Shown piece after piece: positions 1 to 8,794 of a DNA stretch of 64,000 nucleotides. Position 1 is the first letter of the stretch; every line of letters starts with the position of its first letter. The translations under genes and the position numbers were made by a program. The notes beneath the pieces were generated by a model. It was not told the DNA's origin and did no database searches. It saw only the letters and a list, made by a program, of their open reading frames with translations. This stretch comes from Cohnella mopanensis (GTDB lineage Bacteria > Bacillota > Bacilli > Paenibacillales > Paenibacillaceae), in NCBI RefSeq assembly GCF_022352055.1, contig NZ_JAKRWM010000010.1:124001-188000 (forward strand), written 5' to 3'.

Positions 1-287
1 ATGCCAGCTTCTTCCGCTAGCGCTTTGACCGCTTCTGGGAACGATTCCCCTTCCATCTCCATGACGAACTTGATGACGTTGCCACCTTTTCCGCAGCCGT
101 AGCAATGAAATATTTGCTTCTCCGGCGTTACGGTGAAGGATGGCGTTTTCTCGGAATGAAAGGGACAGAGCCCCTTCAAGTATTTCCCGTTTTTGGTTAG
201 ATGAACATATTTGCCTACCGTCTCGGAAATTTCGTGGCGGCTTAACACTTCATCGATCACCGACTGCGGTATCATTCCGTAATTCAA
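1..287 (-). CDS. dnaG: DNA primase DnaG, N-terminal part (runs off the window)
   Basis: Only about the first 95 residues are present. They carry the CHC2-type zinc-binding domain: a CPFH motif, then CYGCGKGG about 20 residues later, followed by the VMEMEGESFPEAVKALAEEAG segment typical of bacterial primases. DnaG makes the RNA primers for replication. A TTG start at 287 is chosen because AGGGTG lies 6 nt upstream; an in-frame ATG at 275 and GTG at 296 are alternatives. It lies downstream of yqxD on the same strand, as in the yqxD-dnaG-sigA operon of Bacillus, so rpoD is expected just outside the window. Identity is secure; the start is not. Confidence 0.93.
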   Translation of the reverse strand, partial: MNYGMIPQSVIDEVLSRHEISETVGKYVHLTKNGKYLKGLCPFHSEKTPSFTVTPEKQIFHCYGCGKGGNVIKFVMEMEGESFPEAVKALAEEAG

Positions 288-373
288 GGAATTCACCCTA
301 TTTCCCGGTGCTTGCAAGCGCAATGAACAAAGGTAATGTCCATCGGTCTCTTGCTCGCACGTAATACAATTCG

Positions 374-865
374 CTAAAGGTCGGGATTCTCCTGCAACCC
401 TCGCAACAGAGTTGTCAGTTTTTGTTGAAATCGATCCCGATCTTCATCGGTGAATGCCCTCGGCCCTTTCGTACGCACACCTCCGCGACGTTGTCGAGCC
501 GAGAAATGACGTTGCTCCAACAAGCCTTCGATGTCGGCTTCCCGGATTTCCTTGCCTCTTGGCGTCAAGACGGCAGCGCCACGCGCAAGTCCCAATGCCG
601 CCAATCCATAGTCGCCCGTTACAAGGATATCGCTTTTAGTCAGCACGTTGGCGATATATAGATCCGCCGATTGATCGCTGGCGTCAACGGTTACGACTTC
701 CACGGATGGCTCCGGCACCAGTACATGCGCATGGCTCGAAACGAGAAGCGCCGTGGCGCCGCAGGTTCTCACCGTTCTGCCAATTTCCGACTTCACCGGA
801 CATGCATCGCCATCCACCACAACCCTATGACGCACATTAATCATCGACATCACCACACGATTCAC
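374..865 (-). CDS. yqxD: YqxD/YaiI family (UPF0178) protein
   Basis: The 163-residue product has the family hallmark VVVDGDACPVK near the N terminus and the conserved DQSADLYIANVL and ILVTGDYGLAALGLARGA segments; the C terminus has QRRGGVRTKGPRAFTDEDRDRF. The family has a NYN/PIN-like fold with acidic residues, but its function is not established. Its place directly before dnaG is conserved in Bacillus. The frame opens with a GTG at 865, but ATG codons at 850 and 844 are in frame, and family members usually start only a few residues before the VDGDACPV motif, so the true start may be up to 7 codons later. Confidence 0.88.
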   Translation of the reverse strand: MNRVVMSMINVRHRVVVDGDACPVKSEIGRTVRTCGATALLVSSHAHVLVPEPSVEVVTVDASDQSADLYIANVLTKSDILVTGDYGLAALGLARGAAVLTPRGKEIREADIEGLLEQRHFSARQRRGGVRTKGPRAFTDEDRDRFQQKLTTLLRGLQENPDL

Positions 866-882
866 CCAAAGTTTGCCGTAGT

Positions 883-911
883 ATTATATACGCTAACGGG
901 ACTCAAAAATC
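883..911 (-). promoter_or_regulatory. Candidate SigA promoter of yqxD-dnaG-(rpoD)
   Basis: A perfect TATAAT occupies 888-883 on the minus strand, 18 to 40 nt before the possible yqxD starts. The -35 region is poor: only T-rich sequence (TTTTGA, 14-nt spacing). It may rely on an activator or overlap other promoters upstream. Moderate support. Confidence 0.5.
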
Positions 912-999
912 CTGCCTTTCCCCGATCAAATTTTATGTTCCCCATTTCAACCGTTTTTGAAAACATTTTGAAGAATCGATTACGGCTGCCCGCAAACCA

Positions 1000-1024
1000 T
1001 TCGACATTCCTACATTTTTCGACA
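1000..1024 (-). promoter_or_regulatory. Two tandem Spo0A-box-like sites upstream of yqxD-dnaG
   Basis: The heptamer TGTCGAA, the core of the Spo0A binding box, occurs twice on the minus strand at 1024-1018 (context TTTGTCGAAAAA) and 1006-1000, exactly 18 nt apart and about 110-140 nt upstream of the TATAAT at 888. In B. subtilis the sigA operon is induced in early sporulation from an additional promoter, which makes these sites plausible. No good SigH promoter could be assigned. The rest of 866-1294 shows no convincing gene. Confidence 0.45.
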
Positions 1025-1264
1025 AACAGCATGGTAATCAGAATACACTAGAACCCTGTATTTCTCCTAGATTCCACCGAAATCGTTCATAAATTGCTCA
1101 CAATTATGCAAATCGTGCTACCGCATTTCTATTTGATGGGTCTAATTACCCAAACCACCACAACAACTGCGTCTGAAGTTCCGGTCACATAGAACTAACC
1201 CTTAGTTATCATCGGCGCATTCAATTCCAATTAAACCCTGAACGATATTGTTCCTAATAATAAC

Positions 1265-1290
1265 TAAAAGAGAACCTCGCGGTTCTCTTC
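1265..1290 (-). terminator. Rho-independent terminator after yqfL
   Basis: On the minus strand GAGAACC-GCGA-GGTTCTC forms a 7-bp stem followed by TTTTAG, directly after the yqfL stop codon. Confidence 0.85.
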
Positions 1291-1294
1291 CGGT

Positions 1295-2101
1295 CTAGCC
1301 TTGCAAATTCTCCAATATGAGACTCGCGGTTTCCTCTACGGCTTTATTCGATACATCGATGACTTTGCAACCGATTTTCTCCATCACTTGTCTTGCATGA
1401 TCCAATTCCTTACGAATCCGTTCCGAAGTAGCATAAGGAGCGGAGTCGGGCAATCCGAGTGCTTTCAGTCGCTCCTTGCGAATGGCGTTCAACGTATCTG
1501 GACTGATCGTCAAGCCGATTACCTTACTAGGAGAAGCAAGATACAATTCCTTAGGAGGCACAAGCTCGGGAATCAAGGGTACGTTAGCGACTTTATACGT
1601 TTTATGCGCCAGCACCATCGATAGAGGTGTTTTGGATGTTCTGGATACCCCCACGAGAACGATATCCGCCTTGAGGATTCCAGTGACGTCCCGGGCATCA
1701 TCGTAACGCACGGCGAATTCCACAGCCTCCACCTTCCGGAAATAATCAGCGTTCAACAGATGATTCAGTCCAGGCTCATGCCGGGACTCATGGCCAAGGG
1801 CGTGCTCTAGATTATCGATGAGCGGTCCGAGCAAATCTATGGCCGTCAATTGCATTTTCCTCGCCTGATCCACCATATAATCGCGCAAGAATGGAATGAC
1901 CAACGTATAGAGCACGATGCTATTGTCCGATTGAGCCGCCACGAGAACGGAATCAATCCCCTCCCGGGACTGAATAAAAGCCGCGCGGCGAATTTGCACG
2001 GATAACGGGTGGAACTGAGCGGCGGCAGCTCGTACCGCAAGCTCTCCCGTATCCCCCGCAGAGTCGGAAACCACATACACGATAACGCTAACTTGCGGCA
2101 T
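1295..2101 (-). CDS. yqfL: Pyruvate, water dikinase / PPDK regulatory protein (DUF299, YqfL)
   Basis: A bifunctional Ser/Thr kinase and phosphorylase family that regulates PEP synthetase or pyruvate phosphate dikinase, linking glycolysis and gluconeogenesis. The 268-residue product begins with VSVIVYVVSDSAGDTGELA and carries the P-loop-like nucleotide site LVGVSRTSKTPLS near residue 150, both diagnostic. The ATG at 2101 is preferred: the in-frame TTG at 2113 sits directly on the AAGGAG ribosome site with no spacing. In B. subtilis the regulator ccpN lies between glyS and yqfL; here glyS follows directly with only a short gap. Confidence 0.93.
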   Translation of the reverse strand: MPQVSVIVYVVSDSAGDTGELAVRAAAAQFHPLSVQIRRAAFIQSREGIDSVLVAAQSDNSIVLYTLVIPFLRDYMVDQARKMQLTAIDLLGPLIDNLEHALGHESRHEPGLNHLLNADYFRKVEAVEFAVRYDDARDVTGILKADIVLVGVSRTSKTPLSMVLAHKTYKVANVPLIPELVPPKELYLASPSKVIGLTISPDTLNAIRKERLKALGLPDSAPYATSERIRKELDHARQVMEKIGCKVIDVSNKAVEETASLILENLQG

Positions 2102-2131
2102 AGACAGGTCCAACTCCTTCCAATGGAATCG

Positions 2132-4213
2132 TCATCCTGCCAGCTTGGAGAAATCGGCGAAATGTTTGACGTCGTCGGCTACTAACGCTAAGATCGCCAG
2201 ACGATTCCGCCGCAACGCCTCGTCCTCCGCCATGACCATGACCGCCCCGAAGAAGGCAGCCACAGGACCGCTTAAAGAAGAAAGCGCCGATAACGCCTCT
2301 TCCATATTCGCTTGCGCGCTAGCGGCTAAGAAGCGGCCATGCGCTTGTTGCCACGCTTCATACAACTCACCTTCAGCGGCATCCGCGAACAACTGGACGT
2401 CCACTTGTTTGGAGTCGGCTTTCGCGGCAAGATTGCATACCCGGTTAAAGGCTTCGACCGCTGGACGGAACTCCGCTTTGCCGCTTTCCGAATTCACGGC
2501 TTGCAAAGCATGGGCACGAAGCACCGTACGGCGTACGTCCGTCGTCCCTGCTCCAAGTACCGCATCTACGATATCATAACGAATCGCCTGATCGGACAGG
2601 ACGTTCTTGATTCGCAACGCGAAAAACTCCTGCATATCTTTGCTGATGTCATAAGCTTCTCGCTTCAATCCTCTAGCCGCATGGACGTCTAAAGCGATCT
2701 GGAACAATTCCGCAAGCGAAATTTCCATTTCGTGCGCCAGCAACGTATTGACGATACCCGCCGCTTGGCGGCGCAGCGCGTATGGATCCTGCGACCCGGT
2801 CGGAATGATTCCGATCGAGAAACATCCCGCGATCGTATCCATCTTGTCTGCGATCCCCACGATCGCGCCGATCAAGCTTGCCGCAGGCGTATCTCCTGCA
2901 TTGCGAGGCGAATAGTGCTCGTTGATCGCACGGGCTACGCTTTCTCGCTCTCCCGCTTTGCGAGCATAATCTTCTCCCATGATGCCCTGCAGCTCTGGGA
3001 ACTCATAAACCATCTGAGAGACTAGATCGAATTTGCAGATGTCGGCCGTACGGCTAACGTCGGCTTGCGCGTCTTGATCCAGGCGCAAATGTTGGGCGAT
3101 TCGATCCGCTACGATCCGAACCCGGCGAACTTTATCCCCAACCGTTCCCAGTTCCTCGTGATACACGATATTTTCAAGCTTAGCCAATGCGTCCTGAATG
3201 ACCAGCTTTTTATCTTCCTCATAGAAAAACTTGGCATCGGACAAACGTGCCCGCAGCACCTTTTCGTTTCCTCTGGATACAACGTCCAACGATAAGTTAT
3301 CCCCGTTACGAACGGTGACGAAATGCGGAAGCAAACGTCCTTCCCCATCGAATACCGGGAAATAACGCTGATGCTCGCGCATCGAAGTGATCAGCACCTC
3401 TTGCGGAATTTGCAGGAATGCCGGATCGAAGGATCCCGTTAGCACGGTAGGCGTCTCCACAAGGAAAAGCACTTCCTCCAATAAATCGTCTTTAACCGCA
3501 ATATTCCAGCCCCGTTCCGCCGATAAGCTCTGAATGCCGGCAACGATCGCCTTCTGGCGTTCTTCAACGTCGACGATGACCTTCTGCGCGCGTAACTTCT
3601 CGACGTACTGGCTAGGTTCCTCGACGGTCGTATCCTCGCCAAGGAAGCGATGTCCTCTCGTAACGTTGCCGGTCGTTACTCCCGTAATCTCGAACGGTAC
3701 AATTTCTTTGCCGTGAAGGGCGATCATCCAACGTATCGGACGGACATAGCGCAGCTCGTAATTACCCCATCTCATGTTTTTGGGGAACGTAAGAGAAGTC
3801 ACCAAAGCCGGCAACGCATCCGGCAGCAACGTTGCCGTTTCGACGCCAAGGCTGTTCTTCGTAGCATATACGTACTCCACGCCCGCTAGTTCGCGAATAA
3901 ACAAGGATTCCGGATCAACGCCCTGGCTCCGCGCGAATCCTTGAGCCGGTTTGCTAAGCGCTCCGTTCTCGTCGTAAGCGATTTTGCGGGACGGCCCTTT
4001 GACCTCTTCGCTAATATCCGTTTGTTTATCCGCAAGTCCAAGAACGTGAACCGCTAATCGACGTGGCGTCGCGTAGGCTTTAACCTCGTCGTAGGCCAAG
4101 CGGCTGTCCGCGAGCCATTTTTCCGTTTTCTCTTTCAGTTGATCCATCGCTCCGCGCACGAATCGAGCGGGCACTTCTTCCATCCCGATCTCCAACAACA
4201 AATCTCTAGCCAT
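2132..4213 (-). CDS. glyS: Glycyl-tRNA synthetase beta subunit
   Basis: The 693-residue product starts [26 protein letters not shown], the usual GlyS N terminus, and contains the conserved [23 protein letters not shown] and [31 protein letters not shown] segments; the C terminus has the anticodon-binding DALR-type domain. Together with GlyQ it forms the alpha2beta2 enzyme charging tRNA-Gly. It overlaps the end of glyQ by 8 nt, indicating translational coupling, and shares the T-box leader of that gene. Confidence 0.98.
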   Translation of the reverse strand: MARDLLLEIGMEEVPARFVRGAMDQLKEKTEKWLADSRLAYDEVKAYATPRRLAVHVLGLADKQTDISEEVKGPSRKIAYDENGALSKPAQGFARSQGVDPESLFIRELAGVEYVYATKNSLGVETATLLPDALPALVTSLTFPKNMRWGNYELRYVRPIRWMIALHGKEIVPFEITGVTTGNVTRGHRFLGEDTTVEEPSQYVEKLRAQKVIVDVEERQKAIVAGIQSLSAERGWNIAVKDDLLEEVLFLVETPTVLTGSFDPAFLQIPQEVLITSMREHQRYFPVFDGEGRLLPHFVTVRNGDNLSLDVVSRGNEKVLRARLSDAKFFYEEDKKLVIQDALAKLENIVYHEELGTVGDKVRRVRIVADRIAQHLRLDQDAQADVSRTADICKFDLVSQMVYEFPELQGIMGEDYARKAGERESVARAINEHYSPRNAGDTPAASLIGAIVGIADKMDTIAGCFSIGIIPTGSQDPYALRRQAAGIVNTLLAHEMEISLAELFQIALDVHAARGLKREAYDISKDMQEFFALRIKNVLSDQAIRYDIVDAVLGAGTTDVRRTVLRAHALQAVNSESGKAEFRPAVEAFNRVCNLAAKADSKQVDVQLFADAAEGELYEAWQQAHGRFLAASAQANMEEALSALSSLSGPVAAFFGAVMVMAEDEALRRNRLAILALVADDVKHFADFSKLAG

Positions 4214-5093
4214 TGTTCACCGCTCCTTTCTTCAGCAGCGGGAATTCCAGCCGCTCGCGTTCCTGCAAATAAGTAGCCGCAACCTGTCTAGCCAAATTGC
4301 GTACCCGCGTAATGTAACCCGTGCGCTCCGTAACGCTGATCGCTCCCCGCGCGTCCAACAAATTGAAAGCATGGGAACATTTCAGTACGTAATCGTAAGC
4401 GGGGAATACGAGATTGACGTCCATCGCGCGCTTCGCTTCGCTCTCGTAAGTTGAGAACAATTGGAACAGCATCGCCGTATCCGATACCTCGAACGTGTAT
4501 TTGGAATGTTCGAATTCAGGTTGTTTAAACACGTCGCCATAAGAAACGCCTTGAACCCATTCCAGGTCAAACACGTTTTCTTTGTCTTGAATGTAAGAGG
4601 CTAATCTCTCCATCCCGTAGGTAATTTCTACCGCAACCGGGTGACAGTCGATGCCCCCGACTTGTTGGAAGTACGTGAACTGGGTAATTTCCATTCCGTC
4701 CAGCCACACTTCCCATCCTAGTCCCCAAGCCCCAAGCGTCGGAGACTCCCAGTTATCCTCAACGAAGCGGATGTCATGGTGAAGAGGATCCAAACCGAGC
4801 TTCTTCAAGCTTTCTAAATAAAGCTCCTGGATGTTGTCGGGAGATGGCTTCATGATCACTTGGAATTGGTGATGCTGATACAGCCGATTCGGGTTTTCTC
4901 CATAACGGCCGTCGGCCGGTCTTCTGGATGGCTCCACGTACGCGACATTCCACGGCTCCGGTCCGATCGCGCGAAGGAAGGTCATCGGGTTCATCGTTCC
5001 CGCGCCCTTCTCCGTGTCATAAGGCTGCACGACGATACAGTTCTGCTCTGCCCAGAACTGCTGCAGCGTCAACGTCATTTGTTGGAAATTCAT
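4206..5093 (-). CDS. glyQ: Glycyl-tRNA synthetase alpha subunit
   Basis: This 295-residue catalytic subunit begins [19 protein letters not shown] and contains the class II motifs, including [38 protein letters not shown] and [12 protein letters not shown]. It aminoacylates tRNA-Gly with GlyS. AAAGGAG lies about 10 nt before the ATG. Transcription starts from a promoter inside the 3' end of recO and passes through a T-box leader with a glycine specifier, so expression should rise when uncharged tRNA-Gly accumulates. Confidence 0.98.
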   Translation of the reverse strand: MNFQQMTLTLQQFWAEQNCIVVQPYDTEKGAGTMNPMTFLRAIGPEPWNVAYVEPSRRPADGRYGENPNRLYQHHQFQVIMKPSPDNIQELYLESLKKLGLDPLHHDIRFVEDNWESPTLGAWGLGWEVWLDGMEITQFTYFQQVGGIDCHPVAVEITYGMERLASYIQDKENVFDLEWVQGVSYGDVFKQPEFEHSKYTFEVSDTAMLFQLFSTYESEAKRAMDVNLVFPAYDYVLKCSHAFNLLDARGAISVTERTGYITRVRNLARQVAATYLQERERLEFPLLKKGAVNNG

Positions 5094-5127
5094 TCGTAAT
5101 TCGCTCCTTTGGCGTTACTGCTCATAA

Positions 5128-5345
5128 TAAAAAGCCCCCGTCCCACGTCTGCCTTGGCAGACATAGGGACGGGAGCTGAACATTCCCGCGGTTCCACCCT
5201 ACTTGGCATCCTTCCGGCAGCGATATCGTCGCTATGCCGAAGGTTACCCTCCTCATTCGTGCATTCTCTCCAGAGCGCCCTTCGCCGATCCGTAGCTCCG
5301 GGCTTGCACTCTCCCCGGCTCGCTGCTGTTGCTGACGGTGTTCGG
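5128..5345 (-). promoter_or_regulatory. Glycine T-box leader of glyQS
   Basis: On the minus strand the diagnostic T-box sequence AGGGTGGAACCGCGGG lies at 5200-5185. Upstream is a Stem I distal arm with AGCGAGCCGGGGA and GCAAGCCCGG, then GAAGGGC at 5283-5277 on its 3' side, offering GGC (or GGG), both glycine codons, as the specifier. Downstream is the terminator hairpin at 5134-5173. T-boxes bind uncharged tRNA and shift from terminator to antiterminator. The exact 5' boundary was not resolved. Confidence 0.95.
5129..5173 (-). terminator. T-box terminator hairpin
   Basis: Minus-strand CCCGTCCC, then GTCTGCC-AA-GGCAGAC, then GGGACGGG forms a long stem followed by GCTTTTTATT. It is the termination alternative to the T-box antiterminator, 36 nt before the glyQ start. 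Confidence 0.93.
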
Positions 5346-5387
5346 TTACTCTTCTCCTTCACAGAGAAAAAAATCGATTATGATGCC

Positions 5388-5417
5388 ATTCTAACCTACT
5401 GCGGCGCGGACTGTCAA
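5388..5417 (-). promoter_or_regulatory. SigA promoter of glyQS
   Basis: Perfect TTGACA at 5417-5412, an 18-nt spacer and TAGAAT at 5393-5388 on the minus strand. The -35 overlaps the last codons of recO, so glyQS is separated from the upstream operon. Confidence 0.85.
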
Positions 5418-6229
5418 ACCGTTCCGTCGCCTGCTTCGCCCGTTGGCGGGGACGGTTCGGGACGCTTCCTCGGTTCGCCGAGCAATTCACCGTACTTCTC
5501 CAACTGATCCAGAAAGCCGCGAGACTTCAGATTCAAGTTCAAATGCGTATCCATCCATCTTCGCATAGCGAGCTGCAATTGACGTTTCGTGCTTGTCTTG
5601 ACTGCTACGTTGCCCAACCTTCGTAAATCTAGCGCCAGAAATACTCTTAACAGCTTCCAAACGGCATCTTCCAGCTCTAATGCCGTGGAATCCCTGTGCC
5701 TGCACCGATAACATAACGCGCCCCCGGCGAGCGAACTGAAACGATAAGGACCATCCGGATTTCCGCAACTGACGCACTCGTCTAACATAGGAGCATATCC
5801 TGCGGCGCTAATAACCTTCATCTCGTAAGCCCGAAGGACGATCTGCGGGTCTTTGCCGCCGGCAAGCGCGCTCTGGCAAGCTTTCAATTGATGAAATAGA
5901 TAGGTAGCCGCTTCATCGTCATTAATTGCCCGATCCGTTAGTTCGGCAGCATAGGCCGCATATGCGGGACCTTCAAGCCCTTCCCTCAACTCCCGAAAAG
6001 ATTCGATGATTTCGCCGCTGTTCAAAGTGCCAAGCGTTCCGCCCTTGTAATAAGAGTAATCCCCGTATGTAAAAAGCTGAGCCAAAGCCCCGTATCGGCT
6101 CTTCAGCTTCTTTGCTCCGCGCACGACAATGCCCTGCTTCCCGTATGTCGGCGTAAGCAGGGTAATAATTTTATTTCCTTCTCCGTAATCGGAGCTTCGG
6201 ATGACTAAGCCTTCCACCCGATATAACAT
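5414..6229 (-). CDS. recO: DNA repair protein RecO
   Basis: This recombination mediator loads RecA with RecR and anneals SSB-coated DNA. The 271-residue product has the N-terminal OB-fold beginning MLYRVEGLVIRSSDYGEGNKI and continuing GIVVRGAKKLKSRYGA, then a helical domain with the zinc-binding pair CVSC and CYRC around residues 157-183. It starts 6 nt after yqzL, in the conserved era-yqzL-recO order. The C terminus is proline-rich and unconserved. Confidence 0.96.
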   Translation of the reverse strand: MLYRVEGLVIRSSDYGEGNKIITLLTPTYGKQGIVVRGAKKLKSRYGALAQLFTYGDYSYYKGGTLGTLNSGEIIESFRELREGLEGPAYAAYAAELTDRAINDDEAATYLFHQLKACQSALAGGKDPQIVLRAYEMKVISAAGYAPMLDECVSCGNPDGPYRFSSLAGGALCYRCRHRDSTALELEDAVWKLLRVFLALDLRRLGNVAVKTSTKRQLQLAMRRWMDTHLNLNLKSRGFLDQLEKYGELLGEPRKRPEPSPPTGEAGDGTV

Positions 6230-6235
6230 CGGCTC

Positions 6236-6385
6236 TCATTCCTCGTCCGCGGCATAACCCTCTTCGACTTCAGGCCCGGCATCTGCTCCGAGCTCTGATG
6301 TTCCGAGATTGTGCACTTCTTTATAAAGCAAATACGCTTCGATATCGCCGGTTTGCGTAAACACGTGCCACGTGAAATCCCGCAC
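6236..6385 (-). CDS. yqzL: YqzL-like small protein
   Basis: A 49-residue ORF with a GTG start at 6385 and GAGG just upstream. The first half, with DFTWHVFTQTGDIEAYLLY, matches what I know of the YqzL family, which lies between era and recO in Bacillus; the second half is acidic. Its function is unknown. The position between era and recO and the 6-nt gap to recO support a real gene. Confidence 0.85.
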   Translation of the reverse strand: MRDFTWHVFTQTGDIEAYLLYKEVHNLGTSELGADAGPEVEEGYAADEE

Positions 6386-6498
6386 AGCGCCTCATCCTCT
6401 CCGGGCGAAAATGAATTGCACTTTCACGGATTAGGATGTCTCGGGAACGGCTTCGATATGCCTGTTACTTTTTGCACAAAGTCCACTGTTATTAACAA

Positions 6499-7401
6499 TT
6501 AATCGTTGCGGTACCCCAGCGTTTTCAAGATCGAGTCGCGATTGCGCCAGTCTTTGTTCACCTTCACCCACAGCTCGAGGAAGATCTTGGAACCGAGCAG
6601 CTTCTCCATGTCCATGCGGGCCAGCTTGCCGACTTCCTTTAGCAACGCGCCGCTTTTGCCGATAATAATGCCCTTCTGGGAATCCCGCTCGACGAAAATG
6701 ACCGCTCCGATATTCACTAGCCCGTTAGCCGCCACGCTCATGCTTTCAATTTCAACCGCGATGGAATGGGGTACTTCTTCCCGCGTCAGCTGCAGGAGCT
6801 TCTCCCGGATCAACTCCGCGCATACGAACTGCTCCGGGTGATCCGTAATTTGGTCAGCCGGGTAATACATAGGGCCTTCGTCCAAATATTTCGCCACTTG
6901 CTCCAGCAATGCATTAACGTTGTTCCCGTTAAGCGCCGATACCGGAACAACCTCCGTGAAATTCATAAGCTTGCTGTATTTATCGATCATCGGCAGCATC
7001 TCGTCGGGATGAATCTTATCGATTTTGTTGAGCACGAGAAAGACCGGAGTATCCTTAACCTTCTTAAGCTGCTCGATAATGTAACGATCCCCGCCCCCGA
7101 TCGGCTCGGTAACGTCCGTTAGAAACAGAATCGCTTCGACTTCGTTAAAGGCGCTTTCCGCAGCCTTAAGCATGTAGTTGCCTAGCTTGGAATTCGGTTT
7201 CGTAATGCCCGGAGTATCCAGAAACACAATCTGGACGTCATCCGTCGTGTACACGCCATGGATTTTGTTGCGCGTCGTCTGGGGCTTATCCGACATAATC
7301 GCGATTTTCTGTCCGATCACTTGGTTCATCAGCGTCGATTTACCTGCGTTCGGACGGCCTACGATGGCTACGAATCCTGATTTGAAGCCTTTTTTCTGCA
7401 T
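6499..7401 (-). CDS. era: GTPase Era
   Basis: Era is an essential GTPase that binds the 3' end of 16S rRNA and assists 30S maturation. The 300-residue product has G1 GRPNAGKST, the switch segment [12 protein letters not shown]3 DTPG, G4 NKID and a C-terminal KH domain with [15 protein letters not shown]. The ATG at 7401 lies 10 nt after AAGGAG; the TTG at 7410 is too close to it. It is followed downstream by yqzL and recO and preceded by cdd, the Bacillus order. Confidence 0.98.
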   Translation of the reverse strand: MQKKGFKSGFVAIVGRPNAGKSTLMNQVIGQKIAIMSDKPQTTRNKIHGVYTTDDVQIVFLDTPGITKPNSKLGNYMLKAAESAFNEVEAILFLTDVTEPIGGGDRYIIEQLKKVKDTPVFLVLNKIDKIHPDEMLPMIDKYSKLMNFTEVVPVSALNGNNVNALLEQVAKYLDEGPMYYPADQITDHPEQFVCAELIREKLLQLTREEVPHSIAVEIESMSVAANGLVNIGAVIFVERDSQKGIIIGKSGALLKEVGKLARMDMEKLLGSKIFLELWVKVNKDWRNRDSILKTLGYRND

Positions 7402-7432
7402 AACTGCCAATCTCCTTATGTCAATTCGATTC

Positions 7433-7858
7433 TCATTTGTTCAATTCGCGGGAAGTAAACGCGCCCGGAAGCAATTCGGACACCGTCGTCATGCGAAAGT
7501 CCCCCGCCATATTGCCCAGTATGACCGGCATATCAGGCTGGCAAAGTTCCGCAAGCACTTGGCGGCATACTCCGCAAGGCGTGATGGGGTGTTCGGTCTC
7601 GGCAATAACGGCAACGGCTTTGAATTCACCGGCCTCGCAACCGTCCGCTATCGCGCGAAACAATGCCGTTCTCTCCGCGCAATTGGTCGGTCCGTATGCG
7701 GCGTTCTCGACGTTGCAGCCGTAATGAAGCCGATCTTGCGCATCTATGGCAATCGCTCCGACCGCGAAACCGGAATAAGGAATATAGGCGCGGGAACGGG
7801 CTTCCTTAGCCGCTTCCAATAATTGCTCTATCGAATAGGGATGCACTTTGCTGCTCAT
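7433..7858 (-). CDS. cdd: Cytidine deaminase
   Basis: A 141-residue zinc hydrolase that deaminates cytidine and deoxycytidine for pyrimidine salvage. The zinc and catalytic motifs are present: [20 protein letters not shown] (the ligand Cys is shifted to CAE as in short tetrameric Cdd; the E is the proton shuttle) and PCGVCRQVL. The ATG at 7858 follows GGAGG by 8 nt; the upstream TTG overlaps that site. It lies between dgkA and era as in Bacillus. Confidence 0.96.
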   Translation of the reverse strand: MSSKVHPYSIEQLLEAAKEARSRAYIPYSGFAVGAIAIDAQDRLHYGCNVENAAYGPTNCAERTALFRAIADGCEAGEFKAVAVIAETEHPITPCGVCRQVLAELCQPDMPVILGNMAGDFRMTTVSELLPGAFTSRELNK

Positions 7859-7886
7859 TATGATTTCCTCCAAGTCGTCCTATAAC

Positions 7887-8261
7887 TTATTTAATGCAAG
7901 CTTCCCACAAAAGCGGACCCAATACGATCGCACCGACCGCGACGGCGAAGAGGGCAGCCACGAGCACGGCACCGGCCGCCGTATCTTTAGCCTTCTTGGC
8001 AAGCGGGTGCGGCTCGGGCGATATCCGGTCGATCGTTCTCTCGATTGCCGTATTGATCAACTCCGATACCCACACTCCGGTGATGGCGACTAATAGCCAC
8101 AGCCATTCCAATCGGGACACGCCCAACCAAACGGCTAAAATAATGACGATTATCGTAGCCGCCAGATGGAATTGCATATGCCGCTCGCTCCGCAGCGCCT
8201 CGGCTATACCCGCTATCGATTGCCTGAACGATCGGATCTCGCGGGAAAGCCAGCCGCTCAT
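7887..8261 (-). CDS. dgkA: Undecaprenol/diacylglycerol kinase family membrane protein
   Basis: A 124-residue protein with an amphipathic N terminus and three membrane segments (about residues 31-47, 52-63 and 96-117). The family signature SELINTAIERTIDRI follows segment two. In Gram-positives this family phosphorylates undecaprenol for cell-wall lipid recycling. Its ATG overlaps the ybeY stop as ATGA, so the two are coupled. Confidence 0.94.
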   Translation of the reverse strand: MSGWLSREIRSFRQSIAGIAEALRSERHMQFHLAATIIVIILAVWLGVSRLEWLWLLVAITGVWVSELINTAIERTIDRISPEPHPLAKKAKDTAAGAVLVAALFAVAVGAIVLGPLLWEACIK

Positions 8262-8794
8262 CTCGTCAGCCCTGCCTCTTTCAGTACCTCTTCCTGTTTG
8301 CCGAACATTTCGCGCTCTTGCTCTTCGTCCCCATGGTCGTATCCGATCAAATGGAGAAAGCCATGCACGAACAAGAAACCGAGCTCTCGCTCAAAGCTAT
8401 GTCCGTACTCCTCCGCTTGCGCCTCGGCTCTAGGAACGGAAATGACGATATCCCCTAACAGATCCGAGAACGGATTGCCCGCTTTTTCTTCATCCTGCCA
8501 ATTCTCGTCTCCATCTTCCGACGCTTCGTATTCGTCATTGTACTGAATGTCCGGCTCTTCCCCTTCGACCAAAGAAAAGGAGAGCACATCCGTAGGCTTG
8601 TCCAAGCCGCGATATTGTCGATTCAGCTCACGAATGCCTTCGTCGTCCGTCAACGTAAGCGTAACGATTCCGTCCTGCACATCCTCCTTTTCTCCAGCGA
8701 TATGCAACAGCTTCTCGAGCAAGTCCATCCATTTCTCTTCGCGTTCGCCGGCTCCGCCTTCGCGCTCGTCGATCCATTCCAAACTTAGCGTCAT
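8258..8794 (-). CDS. ybeY: Endoribonuclease YbeY (rRNA maturation factor)
   Basis: A metal-dependent RNase of 16S rRNA 3' processing and ribosome quality control. The zinc motif HGFLHLIGYDHGDEEQEREMF near the C terminus is complete, and IRELNRQYRGLDKPTDVLSF is the conserved N-terminal block. The 178-residue length exceeds the usual ~155 because of an acidic insertion of about 20 residues (EYEASEDGDENWQDEE) before the conserved LGDIVIS strand. It overlaps pgpH and dgkA by 4 nt each. Confidence 0.96.
   Translation of the reverse strand: MTLSLEWIDEREGGAGEREEKWMDLLEKLLHIAGEKEDVQDGIVTLTLTDDEGIRELNRQYRGLDKPTDVLSFSLVEGEEPDIQYNDEYEASEDGDENWQDEEKAGNPFSDLLGDIVISVPRAEAQAEEYGHSFERELGFLFVHGFLHLIGYDHGDEEQEREMFGKQEEVLKEAGLTR

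Noticed and set aside
671..1051. 126-residue plus-strand ORF
   Set aside because: It is antisense to yqxD and its promoter region, with no family-like features.
1091..1106. lac-operator-like palindrome AATTG-CTCA-CAATT
   Set aside because: Short arms in AT-rich DNA and no nearby regulator or promoter to support an operator.
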